The notes below the pieces were generated by a model that worked only from the letters and a program-made list of their open reading frames with translations, was not told the origin of the DNA and did no database searches. This document shows positions 23,175 to 30,724 of a DNA stretch of 35,998 nucleotides, one piece after another. The stretch comes from a virus, in the IMG/VR virus record IMGVR_UViG_3300022752_000197, positions 1 through 35,998 of that record; one strand, written 5' to 3'. The position numbers were made by a program, and so were the translations under genes. Each line of letters begins with the position of its first letter. The stretch's first letter is position 1.

Positions 23175-25267
23175 CAAAGGCGCTTGGCAACGCGAAGAGA
23201 GTGGGCAAAGGATGGTTGGCAAGTTGTCCCCTGCCAACACATGGACAGGGCAATGGAGACAAGAACCCGAGTCTCTCAATTAGTGACGGCGAAGACGGCA
23301 AACCGCTCTTTAAATGCCACTCTGGATGCGACCAGCATGAGCTGTTTCACTTCATCAGAAATTCTGGGTTGCTACCAGAGATTGAGAAACAGGATCCATT
23401 GGCAAACATCAAGCCACTGCCAGTGAATCAATCAGTCCTCGAGCATGAGTGGGTCTATGTGGACGAGGACGGCGAACCTCTGTTCGTTAAGCAAAGATTT
23501 AAGACCCACACCGCGAAGGGCAAAGACTACAGGCAGATGAGATGTGTCAAGCAGCCTGATGGGGCGTTTGTCAAATTCCCAGGGCTGAAAGAGACGCGCC
23601 TGGTCCCCTACAGGTTCCCCGAACTCTTGAACGCAAAGTCTGCTGGCCGGGCCATTTACTTGGTCGAAGGGGAAAAGGCAGCCGATGCCCTGGTAGAGAT
23701 CGGAGCGATTGCCACCAGCGCACACAATGGGTCAGGGAGTTGGCCCGAAGAGATAACCCAGTACTTTGCCGGGGCCACTGTTGTCATGCTGCCTGACAAC
23801 GATCTGGCGGGGTGGAAGTACGCAAAGCTGGTAGCAGAGGCATTGATCCCTGTCGTGAAGTCATTGAGGGTGTTGGATCTACCAGTGGAAGAGGCGACAG
23901 ATGATGCCTGGGAGTGGGTTCATGTTTATGGTGGAACCAGGCAGGAGCTTGCAGAGCTTGCCAAAGTGTGCAAGCCCATCACGTCAGTGGACGATGTAAC
24001 AATCCCGGCAAGATTGTTACTTGACACGCGCAAAGTCGATTTGCAGAACGAAAGTGCAGAACTTGCAGAACCCGGTGCAGAACGCAAAGCTAATCAAAAT
24101 GGTAAGGTCGAGGCAGAACCTTACAAACCTTTCAAGATTGAATCATGGCAGTCAGTCAAGGATGAACCTGTCAATTGGTTGGTCCAAGACGTGATTCCTG
24201 AGAGGTCATTCGTGGCCCTGTATGGCCCGCCAGCGTCATACAAGTCATTTATTGCCATGGACATTGCCGAGTGCATTGCCACTGGCAGGCCGTGGCTTGG
24301 CAAAGAGATCAATGGCACTGGGCCAGTCTTGTACATCGCAGGCGAAGGCCACGGTGGTATCGGGGCCAGGATCGCCGCGATCAAGCAGCACCACAACACG
24401 CCAGATGGGGCAGAAGTCTATGTCGTGAGGTCTCAGATCAACCTGAGATCCAGTGTGGATGACTTCACGGCCCTGATCGTGGCAATTGATGAGCTGGTTC
24501 AGACTTTGGGCAAAGATCTCAGAATGATCGTGATCGATACGCTGGCCCGGGCGTTTGGCGGTGGAAATGAAAACTCAAGCGATGACATGGGGGCATTCAT
24601 CCAGGCCACTGGGAAGATCCAGAACCGCTACAGATGCAGCCTGATGGTGCTGCACCACGCAGGTAAAGACACCACAAAAGGGCTGCGTGGGCACTCCAGT
24701 CTCTTGGGTGCAGTTGACACGCAAATGGAGATCATGCGGTTTCCTGAGACCATGAAGGGCTTGATCTTGATGTCAAAACAAAAGGATGGTCAGGACGGCC
24801 AGCGGTATGGGTTTGAGGCCGTCAGTGTGGACATTGACAGGTCAGATCTGGGCCTGGAAAACGGCAGCAGTCTGGTGATTGAGGCCAGGGAAACGGCAGA
24901 AAACGAGGTCCAGGGGGAGCAGAAAAAGCAGCCTCCTGACCGTGAAGGGAAGGGTCTTTTGCAGAAATATTTGGACCAAGCGCTGTACCAGGCCATGGTC
25001 AAAGCACCTCAAGATTTGATGGTTGGCGGGTCCATGGTGGTCGCCACAAGCAATGAAAACTGGAAAAGCCAGGTCGCAATCCTGGCCGCGATGGATGGAA
25101 TTGAGGCAACCCCAAAGCAGTTGACCGACCTTATTTATAGCGGGAAACGGCGTTTGCAGAAACGAGATTTGGGCGGTTTCACCGACAAAATGGCATGGTT
25201 TCACGGTAAAGAATTGCTTAAATTTAAGGCACTTTCGGTCAATGGTGGTGGAAATGAGAAGTTTTGA
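23156..25267 (+). CDS. Primase-helicase (TOPRIM plus RepA-like ATPase)
   Basis: The frame is open from 22997, but the ATG at 23156 starts the conserved part, with GGAG nine bases upstream. The 703-residue product has an N-terminal zinc-type site (C24, H29, C54, C58), a TOPRIM domain (E171 in YLVEGEKAADAL; D214 and D216 in MLPDNDLAG), and a RepA/AAA_25 helicase domain with Walker A GPPASYKSF (about 357-365) and Walker B MIVIDTLARAF (D461), then LHHAGKDTTKGLRG. It should prime and unwind phage DNA while the host supplies polymerase. It is followed by a possible origin. Confidence 0.9.
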   Translation: MQAEQIAKALGNAKRVGKGWLASCPLPTHGQGNGDKNPSLSISDGEDGKPLFKCHSGCDQHELFHFIRNSGLLPEIEKQDPLANIKPLPVNQSVLEHEWVYVDEDGEPLFVKQRFKTHTAKGKDYRQMRCVKQPDGAFVKFPGLKETRLVPYRFPELLNAKSAGRAIYLVEGEKAADALVEIGAIATSAHNGSGSWPEEITQYFAGATVVMLPDNDLAGWKYAKLVAEALIPVVKSLRVLDLPVEEATDDAWEWVHVYGGTRQELAELAKVCKPITSVDDVTIPARLLLDTRKVDLQNESAELAEPGAERKANQNGKVEAEPYKPFKIESWQSVKDEPVNWLVQDVIPERSFVALYGPPASYKSFIAMDIAECIATGRPWLGKEINGTGPVLYIAGEGHGGIGARIAAIKQHHNTPDGAEVYVVRSQINLRSSVDDFTALIVAIDELVQTLGKDLRMIVIDTLARAFGGGNENSSDDMGAFIQATGKIQNRYRCSLMVLHHAGKDTTKGLRGHSSLLGAVDTQMEIMRFPETMKGLILMSKQKDGQDGQRYGFEAVSVDIDRSDLGLENGSSLVIEARETAENEVQGEQKKQPPDREGKGLLQKYLDQALYQAMVKAPQDLMVGGSMVVATSNENWKSQVAILAAMDGIEATPKQLTDLIYSGKRRLQKRDLGGFTDKMAWFHGKELLKFKALSVNGGGNEKF

Positions 25268-25427
25268 TAAGGTAATCAATTCTGTCGATCGAAAATGGTC
25301 GAAAATGGTCGAAAATGGAAGGGGTAGTCAAATCGGTCGAATGTCGAATGTCGAAATGGGTGTCTATAAGACACCCATTTTCGATCGATCGACTATGTTC
25401 GACAGTCAGTTTAATGTAAGCAAATAA
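25254..25427 (+). CDS. Doubtful short frame over the iteron region
   Basis: A 57-codon frame starts at an ATG overlapping the end of the primase-helicase gene. It runs across the 10-bp direct repeats and the hairpin. The repeats are not a multiple of three, so repeated DNA is read in changing frames and the protein has no repeated motif. The coding claim is weak. The DNA-level structure is the more likely reason for conservation. Confidence 0.3.
   Translation: MRSFDKVINSVDRKWSKMVENGRGSQIGRMSNVEMGVYKTPIFDRSTMFDSQFNVSK
25285..25393. repeat. Phased 10-bp iterons and 12-bp hairpin, possible origin
   Basis: TCGAAAATGG occurs three times head to tail at 25289-25318, about one helical turn apart. 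GTCGAAT occurs twice with a third variant at 25336-25357. A perfect 12-bp hairpin (AAATGGGTGTCT with loop ATA) lies at 25354-25380. TCGATCGAAAATGG at 25285-25298 reappears inverted at 25375-25388. Such clusters next to replication genes are typical of origins or initiator-binding sites. Confidence 0.7.
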
Positions 25428-25443
25428 AAAGGGGAAAAGTATC

Positions 25444-26136
25444 GTGAAACAATTGAAAATCAGTCAGGGTAAAAAATGGTTGCCAGATCGTGGGATTAAG
25501 GTGCAGTTTCCTGCGACAGAGTTTGAGTTGGCGGTTGAAGCTTGGTTGTCAAAATTGGAAATTGTGAAAAAAGACGTTGACAAGCGTTGGGGAACTGATC
25601 GGTTGCAGAAGTTGGCAGATGCTAACTTCATGGAGAAGTTTCGGGAGCAGGAGCAAAGGGTCTGGCAGGCTTGTCAGGACAAAGACAAAGACAGGTTGGA
25701 GAAGTCGGCTGCTGGCATGGTCAGGGCTTACCAGGCGCTTGAGGCTTGGGCTTTGAGCAGTGGTGTGTCACAGCGGCCAGAGGTCGGTGTTGTTGAGCAT
25801 GTTGCGAAAGATGGGACGCTGATGGTGGTCGTGGCGACAAAGGATGATGCGGTCTGGTATCGTGAGAACAGGCCAGAGGTCGATGGGCAGCATGTTTGGA
25901 CCATGGACGAAATCGAGCTGCTGATCCAGGCCGAGATCAACCAGGCAGTGGTCGAGGCAAAAATCAGGTACGCGAAATTTGATCCTGTAGTGGTCAAGGT
26001 AGAGAAACTGGGCGGTGCGACAGGGTTTGATGACTTTGTCAATGATCTGGATTTGTCGGAACCCGATAAGTCACCTAAAATGTTTGACAGTAAAACAGCG
26101 GAGAAATTCAAGCATGGACAAAATCGAGCGATTTAA
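25444..26136 (+). CDS. Hypothetical protein after the putative origin
   Basis: This 230-residue protein starts at a GTG preceded by AAAAGGGGAAAAG. It is rich in charged helices (FELAVEAWLSKLEIVKKDVD, KFREQEQRVWQACQDKDKDR) and contains a beta hairpin (VEHVAKDGTLMVVVATKDDA). I recognise no domain. It lies between the putative origin and the small terminase gene, so a role in replication or in the switch to packaging is possible. Confidence 0.65.
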   Translation: MKQLKISQGKKWLPDRGIKVQFPATEFELAVEAWLSKLEIVKKDVDKRWGTDRLQKLADANFMEKFREQEQRVWQACQDKDKDRLEKSAAGMVRAYQALEAWALSSGVSQRPEVGVVEHVAKDGTLMVVVATKDDAVWYRENRPEVDGQHVWTMDEIELLIQAEINQAVVEAKIRYAKFDPVVVKVEKLGGATGFDDFVNDLDLSEPDKSPKMFDSKTAEKFKHGQNRAI

Positions 26137-26203
26137 GGCACTTTGTGCGAAATGCTGGGGTTGGGTACTTGAGCGATTAAAAGGCGCTAAAAAGGGGGTT
26201 TAA
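26114..26203 (+). CDS. 29-residue small frame
   Basis: A short frame from the ATG at 26114 to the TAA at 26201-26203 encodes a basic peptide with CAKCWGWVLERLKGAKKG. GGAG lies about ten bases upstream. It overlaps the previous gene by 23 bases and stops two bases before the small terminase start. It may be a real micro-gene or only a coupling frame. Confidence 0.4.
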   Translation: MDKIERFKALCAKCWGWVLERLKGAKKGV

Positions 26204-26205
26204 AG

Positions 26206-26640
26206 ATGCCTGGGAACCCAAAGCGCAAGAAGGATGTGGCTTTTTTGAACTCGATGCCAGAAGAAATGATTTTGAGCATGGTTGAGTCAGGGCAAAGCAT
26301 TGCGCACATCTGCGTCAACTTGGGCATTAGCAAGCGCGCCCTTGATGATTGGATTGATGAAAATGACATGGGTGCTATGATTACGCGCGCGCGTGCCCGT
26401 GCGGCAGATTTGATGGCTTGTGAGACTCTGACCATCGCAGACGGCATGGACGATGCGAATCCGACCAAGCCGACAGTGCGCATCCGAACGCGCCAGTGGC
26501 TGGCCGAGCGATGGGATCAGAAGACTTATGGCCTACAAAAGGCCAACCAGTTGAACATCAACATCGGCTCAATGCGCATGGATGCGCTGCGCCATGCCGA
26601 GGTCATCGAGGCCGAGTTATCCACAGGTCAGGACCAATGA
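26206..26640 (+). CDS. terS: Terminase small subunit
   Basis: This 144-residue protein has an N-terminal helix-turn-helix (MVESGQSIAHICVNLGISKR) for binding the packaging site, then the conserved helical core TRARARAADLMACETLTIAD and the late signature RIRTRQWLAERWDQKTYGLQ, typical of phage small terminases. It recognises phage DNA and hands it to the large subunit. A GGGGG ribosome site precedes the ATG. The 3' end of the gene carries a perfect DnaA-box match. The large subunit follows after a 320-bp gap. Confidence 0.85.
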   Translation: MPGNPKRKKDVAFLNSMPEEMILSMVESGQSIAHICVNLGISKRALDDWIDENDMGAMITRARARAADLMACETLTIADGMDDANPTKPTVRIRTRQWLAERWDQKTYGLQKANQLNINIGSMRMDALRHAEVIEAELSTGQDQ

Positions 26641-26702
26641 ACACAAAGTTATTCACAGATCGAGCTTGCTTGTCTGTGAATAACTGCGTTTTATGTGGAT
26701 AA
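26617..26702. promoter_or_regulatory. Cluster of four DnaA-box matches
   Basis: Four exact matches to TTATNCACA lie in 86 bp: TTATCCACA at 26617-26625, TTATTCACA at 26649-26657, and two on the other strand at 26675-26683 and 26694-26702. The middle two form a 13-bp inverted repeat with a 13-base loop. By chance about one match is expected in the whole window on both strands. A near match (CAATCCACA) lies at 26821-26829. Confidence 0.7.
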
Positions 26703-26960
26703 GTGGCATCGTAGGCATTGGGTAACTTAACATAATGCACATCGTCACGTTCAGTTATTTGACAACGATTAGAGAAACCAAGAGGCCATGCGAATATGTG
26801 CGAGAGCAGTCACTCACCAGCAATCCACAGGCGCGTGCAAGTTGCACACAGGCCGCTGGCCGCGCTGGCGCTGGTCCTGGCCTGCGCCGGGCCGCGCCGA
26901 CCCCCCCCTTCGCGCTCGCGGCGGGGGCAGGCTGAGGCAGCACCTTAACAAATACCGACC
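26641..26960. other. Non-coding terS-terL gap, GC-rich second half
   Basis: This 320-bp gap holds DnaA-box matches at its left side, then TAACTTAACATAATGC, an isolated TTGACA at 26759-26764 without a good -10, a 13-bp odd palindrome (GTGCAAGTTGCAC, near 26836-26848), and from about 26830 to 26935 a stretch far richer in G+C than anything near it. Short frames across it have no coherent protein sequence. It may contain the packaging site. Confidence 0.6.
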
Positions 26961-28445
26961 ATGACCCACCCCCCTACCCCAGCCCCCATCGCGCCCAGCG
27001 TCCCAAAAAAAATAAAAAAAATTGAGACAACGCTCGACCCCACCCAGAACCCTTTTGTCGAGTTTGTCAAACTCTACCGAAACAACCCTGTCAGGTTCGT
27101 GCAAGAGGTACTCGGGGTCACGCCTGACCCTTGGCAAGCTCAATTCCTGACGCACATTGCCAAGGGCAATCGACGCATCTCTGTTAGGTCTGGCCACGGC
27201 GTTGGCAAATCTACCGCTGGCGCATGGGCGATGCTTTGGTATTTGCATCTGCGGTTCCCGGTAAAGATTGTGGTCACGGCCCCCACCAGCAGCCAGTTGT
27301 ATGACGCGCTCTTTGCGGAACTAAAGCGTTGGATCAAGTCCATGCCGCAGCTCTTGCAGGACCAGCTCGAGGTCAAACAGGACCGTATCGAGGTCAAAGG
27401 TGCGGAGACCGAAGCCTTTATCTCTGCCAGGACATCAAGGGCCGAGCAACCCGAGGCCCTCCAGGGCGTGCACAGCGACAACGTGATGCTGGTGGCTGAT
27501 GAAGCATCGGGTATACCTGAGCAGGTCTTTGAGGCCGCTGGTGGCTCGATGTCTGGACACAATGCCGTGACCTTATTGCTGGGAAACCCGGTGAGGTCCA
27601 GTGGATTTTTTTACGACACCCACAACCGTTTGGCTGATGACTGGGTGAACATGAAGGTAGCGTGCGCTGACTCACCTCAAGTGAGTGAGGCGTACATTGA
27701 GGAGATGAAGGCGCGTTACGGTGAGGAGTCAAACGCTTACCGCATTCGCGTTTTGGGTGAATTCCCGCGCAGTGACGATGACACGGTGATCCCCATGGAG
27801 TTGCTGGAGATGGCAAGCCAAAGAGATGTGGAGGCAAGCCAGCACGCCAGGATGGTCTGGGGTTTGGACGTTGCCAGGTTCGGGTCTGATAAGTCTGCCC
27901 TGTGCAAAAGGCAGGGCAATGCTGTTACTGAACCTGTGAAAACGTGGAAGAATTTGGACTTGATGCAGCTCACAGGTGCTGTGGTAGCAGAGTGGGAAGT
28001 CCTGATGCCAAGCGCCAGGCCGCATGAGATTCTTGTGGACTCGATTGGTTTGGGCGCTGGGGTTGTTGATCGGCTCAGGGAACTGGGTTTGCCTGCTCGC
28101 GGGATCAACGTGGCTGAGTCCCCGGCCATGGGCAATACTTACAGGAATCTGAAAGCAGAACTCTGGCACAAGGCCAAGGCGTGGCTGGAAGCCAGGGACT
28201 GTCGGATGCCCAAGGATGAGGCGTTGATTGCTGAGTTGGCGACTGTGAGATATTCGTTCACGTCCAGCGGGAAGATCCAGATTGAGGGTAAGGACGAGAT
28301 CAAAAAGCGCGGCCTGCCGTCACCTGATCGGGCTGATGCTTTTTGCTTGACCTTCGCGTCTGACGCTGTTGTCGGGATGTATGGGTCTGCTGGTTCGGGT
28401 AAGTGGTCGCAGCCTTTGCGCAGGAATCTGCCAAGGGTTGCATAA
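26961..28445 (+). CDS. terL: Terminase large subunit
   Basis: This 494-residue motor has an N-terminal ATPase with Walker A SGHGVGKST (about 77-85), Walker B VMLVADEASG (D180, E181) and the coupling motif LLLGNPVRSSGFFYD. The C-terminal RNase H-like nuclease has D303 in WGLDVARFGSDKS, D360 in ILVDSIGLG and D459 in SPDRADAF. It packages phage DNA into the procapsid through the portal and cuts the concatemer. The ATG has no evident Shine-Dalgarno sequence, which is odd for such a gene, and the N-terminal 20 residues are Pro-rich and basic. Confidence 0.93.
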   Translation: MTHPPTPAPIAPSVPKKIKKIETTLDPTQNPFVEFVKLYRNNPVRFVQEVLGVTPDPWQAQFLTHIAKGNRRISVRSGHGVGKSTAGAWAMLWYLHLRFPVKIVVTAPTSSQLYDALFAELKRWIKSMPQLLQDQLEVKQDRIEVKGAETEAFISARTSRAEQPEALQGVHSDNVMLVADEASGIPEQVFEAAGGSMSGHNAVTLLLGNPVRSSGFFYDTHNRLADDWVNMKVACADSPQVSEAYIEEMKARYGEESNAYRIRVLGEFPRSDDDTVIPMELLEMASQRDVEASQHARMVWGLDVARFGSDKSALCKRQGNAVTEPVKTWKNLDLMQLTGAVVAEWEVLMPSARPHEILVDSIGLGAGVVDRLRELGLPARGINVAESPAMGNTYRNLKAELWHKAKAWLEARDCRMPKDEALIAELATVRYSFTSSGKIQIEGKDEIKKRGLPSPDRADAFCLTFASDAVVGMYGSAGSGKWSQPLRRNLPRVA

Positions 28446-28470
28446 TTGGAATACTTTTGAAAGGGTAAAC

Positions 28471-28638
28471 ATGAAAATGACCAAAGCACAAAAGAAAGTT
28501 GGCAAGGTGATGGGTGAATATAAGGCTGGCAAGCTGCATAGTGGATCAAAGTCTGGTCCTATGGTGAAAAATCCCAAGCAAGCCATTGCGATTGCTTTGT
28601 CCGAAGCCAAGATCAAACCTAAAAAGGGCATGAAATGA
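28471..28638 (+). CDS. Small basic protein (DUF6496-like)
   Basis: The ATG at 28471 follows GAAAGGGTAAAC and gives a 55-residue Lys-rich protein. The pattern KKVGKVMGEYKAGKLHSGSK, then KNPKQAIAIALSEAK, is that of a small family I recall as DUF6496, often near phage packaging genes. It may bind DNA, but the function is unknown. Its stop overlaps the next ATG. Confidence 0.7.
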   Translation: MKMTKAQKKVGKVMGEYKAGKLHSGSKSGPMVKNPKQAIAIALSEAKIKPKKGMK

Positions 28639-28781
28639 AACCGGGTTTGTATGCCAACATCGCGGCCAAGCGTGAGCGTATTGCTGCCGGGTCCAAAGAA
28701 AAGATGAGAAAGCCTGGCACTCCCGGCGCTCCCACTGCTAAGGCATTTAAGCAAGCAGCAAAAACTGCCAAGAAGAAATGA
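28635..28781 (+). CDS. 48-residue basic protein
   Basis: This frame starts at the ATGA overlap with the previous gene and ends overlapping the next. The product begins MKPGLYANIAAKRERIAAGS and goes on to KPGTPGAPTAKAFKQAAKTA before a Lys tail. Close relatives of this short basic protein are common in phage late regions in my memory. It is too short for many callers. A DNA-binding or head-associated role is possible, but nothing shows it. Confidence 0.7.
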   Translation: MKPGLYANIAAKRERIAAGSKEKMRKPGTPGAPTAKAFKQAAKTAKKK

Positions 28782-29029
28782 TCAAGCGCGGATCTGAGAC
28801 ATTTTCTGGGTATAACATTCCCAAACGCACACCAGACCACAAGACCAAAAGTCATGCTGTGTTGGCAAAATCTGGTGATGAGGTCAAACTCATAAGGTTT
28901 GGCCAACAAGGTGTTTCTGGTTCACCTGATGGGACCAAAAGGAATGAGGCATTCAAGGCCAGACACGCAAAGAACATTGCCAAGGGCAAGATGTCTGCGG
29001 CGTATTGGGCAAACAAAGTAAAGTGGTGA
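28778..29029 (+). CDS. Conserved small phage protein
   Basis: This 83-residue basic protein contains KRTPDHKTKSHAVLAKSGDE, KLIRFGQQGVSGSPDGT and a C-terminal MSAAYWANKVKW. This combination recurs in phage genomes next to the two preceding small basic genes. It has no enzyme motif. The three genes are joined by ATGA overlaps and are surely co-translated. Confidence 0.7.
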   Translation: MIKRGSETFSGYNIPKRTPDHKTKSHAVLAKSGDEVKLIRFGQQGVSGSPDGTKRNEAFKARHAKNIAKGKMSAAYWANKVKW

Positions 29030-29035
29030 ACGACT

Positions 29036-29524
29036 ATGGCAACTAGAGACTATGAACGCGCAGCCGAGCAGATGATGAAGGGCAATGGGGACAAGTGCCC
29101 TATTGCCACTCAAGACATTACAGTAAATCTTAAGAACCGCGGTAAGGCCATCGATTCTGCGGCCTATGGCCCAGAAAATCCAGCACTGCCAAATAAGAAG
29201 TTTTGGATGAAAAAGGCAGATACTTGGGATGTAACTGAAGAAGAAGCTAAAACCTGTCGTTGTGGAAATTGTGCAGCTTTTAATCAAGAGCAATCGATGC
29301 TTGACTGCATTGCCAATGGCATTGGGGACGAGGGCGATCCTTGGGCAATGATTGAGGCTGGGGATTTAGGTTACTGCGAGATCTTTGACTTCAAGTGCGC
29401 GTCTAGTCGGACCTGTGATGCGTGGGTTGCCAAGAGTCAATCTGATGATAAATATGGTTCAAACGACATGGGTTCTGCTGGCATGGGTTCATTGATCACA
29501 ATAAATGTTGAGGCCAAAGATTGA
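29036..29524 (+). CDS. Cysteine-rich conserved phage protein
   Basis: This 162-residue protein has a cluster of Cys that could bind metal: CRCGNCAAF, then MLDC, LGYC, FKCASSRTCDAW. The spacing recalls small iron-sulphur or zinc proteins. The arrangement GYCEIFDFKCASSRTCDAW is one I recall from other phage late regions, with no proven function. The upstream half is soluble and charged. Its end overlaps the TTG start of the next gene. Confidence 0.7.
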   Translation: MATRDYERAAEQMMKGNGDKCPIATQDITVNLKNRGKAIDSAAYGPENPALPNKKFWMKKADTWDVTEEEAKTCRCGNCAAFNQEQSMLDCIANGIGDEGDPWAMIEAGDLGYCEIFDFKCASSRTCDAWVAKSQSDDKYGSNDMGSAGMGSLITINVEAKD

Positions 29525-30225
29525 TTTGCCCTATTGCTGTTGCCACTGTCAGTGGCAAGTGCTTGCGTATGATGATGACAAGTGTTCGCGAATATGCAAG
29601 CGAAGTGCCCATCTATTTGCGCGGCCCTGAGTCAGTCATCACGCCACATGATGCCGATCACATGATTTGCGGCCAGCCCAGCACGTTTGGCGAGTGCTAC
29701 AACGAAGTGATTGATAAAGTGTTTGTTGACGGCTTTGACTCTGTCGTGGTGGCAAATGACGACATTGTCCTGACTCCGACCAGTTACCAATTGCTGATGG
29801 CCGATGTGGCGCTGCTCAAAAAGGAAGTGCTCAAAGTCGGCTGGGTGGCTGCCAGGTGCGATGCAGCTCGACCAACGCAAAATGTGAGATCAAATCCTTT
29901 TAATGAAAAAATGCATTTTTTTAAATATCCATTTGAAGATTACATAATTCAAATGGAATGCCCATCTCCAATATTTGCATGGATTTCTAAAGAGGCATGG
30001 GAAACTGCAAAATTTCCACCATTAAATTGGTATTCAGATGATGTTCATTGCACAGATTTAATTTCTGATGGATTTAAACATTATTTGTCAAGATCATATG
30101 TTCACCATGTTGGAAGTCAAACAATTGGTTTTGATGCTAATAAATTGGTAAAACAAGCTCAACCATGGATCAGAAAACACAGGCCCGAATATGCCAAGCT
30201 CTGGTTTGATACTCAACCTGGGTAG
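29521..30225 (+). CDS. Second glycosyltransferase-like protein (GT-A)
   Basis: This 234-residue protein starts at a TTG overlapping the previous stop. It has a GT-A-like order: first strand ICPIAVATVSGKCLRMMM, then SVVVANDDIVLTPTSYQ with an NDD metal-binding motif in the place of DxD, and a later WYSDDVHCTDLISDGF with acidic residues near the acceptor site. From about base 29880 to 30180 the DNA turns sharply AT-rich, while both ends match the surrounding composition. It is followed by a methyltransferase and the portal gene. Confidence 0.65.
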   Translation: MICPIAVATVSGKCLRMMMTSVREYASEVPIYLRGPESVITPHDADHMICGQPSTFGECYNEVIDKVFVDGFDSVVVANDDIVLTPTSYQLLMADVALLKKEVLKVGWVAARCDAARPTQNVRSNPFNEKMHFFKYPFEDYIIQMECPSPIFAWISKEAWETAKFPPLNWYSDDVHCTDLISDGFKHYLSRSYVHHVGSQTIGFDANKLVKQAQPWIRKHRPEYAKLWFDTQPG

Positions 30226-30724
30226 TGGCCGAGATCGGCGATCTGAGTGCGTCAACGCTGACATCAGGTCAGATGTTGGGGCTGATTGGGTTGTCGATAT
30301 TTCCAAATTGACGTATGGCGAGGTGATCTGGTCTCCCATTGACAAGGTGACCATTGAGCGCGGCATGTTTTCCAAGATCATCGCCATTGATGTCCTTGAG
30401 CACATCCAAGATCTGGTCGCGGCCATGACCAACTGCCGCGATTTGCTGGAGATGGGTGGCGAGATGCACATCTCAGTGCCCTATGACCTGAGTCTTGGGG
30501 CTTGGCAAGACCCCACGCATGTGCGTGCGTTTAACGAGAACTCATGGATTTATTACTGCGCCTGGGCCTGGTATCTTGGTTGGACTGGTTCGCGGTTCAA
30601 CATGGAGAAGTTGGAATTCAAATTAAACCCAAGCGCAGACTTAGAATTGCCACAAGATCAATTGCTGCGCACGCCCAGGGCAGTTGAGTCAATGTATGTG
30701 GTTTTGAAGAAAGTCCCAATATGA
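30191..30724 (+). CDS. SAM-dependent methyltransferase
   Basis: This 177-residue protein has the class I methyltransferase fold. Motif I is LILNLGSGRDRR, the acidic end of strand 2 is CVNADIRSD, motif II is IIAIDVLEHIQDL, and the next strand is GGEMHISVPYDL. The later part has ENSWIYYCAWAWYLGW. Its substrate is unknown. Coupling to the glycosyltransferase-like gene upstream (35-base overlap) suggests both act on one glycan or virion protein. It overlaps the portal start by four bases. Confidence 0.8.
   Translation: MPSSGLILNLGSGRDRRSECVNADIRSDVGADWVVDISKLTYGEVIWSPIDKVTIERGMFSKIIAIDVLEHIQDLVAAMTNCRDLLEMGGEMHISVPYDLSLGAWQDPTHVRAFNENSWIYYCAWAWYLGWTGSRFNMEKLEFKLNPSADLELPQDQLLRTPRAVESMYVVLKKVPI

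Noticed and set aside
26759-26781. TTGACA as a promoter for terL
   Set aside because: No acceptable -10 box lies 16-18 bases downstream.
26735-26943. Short frames on both strands in the GC-rich terS-terL gap
   Set aside because: The translations are Ala/Arg/Pro low complexity expected from GC-rich DNA, with no ribosome sites.
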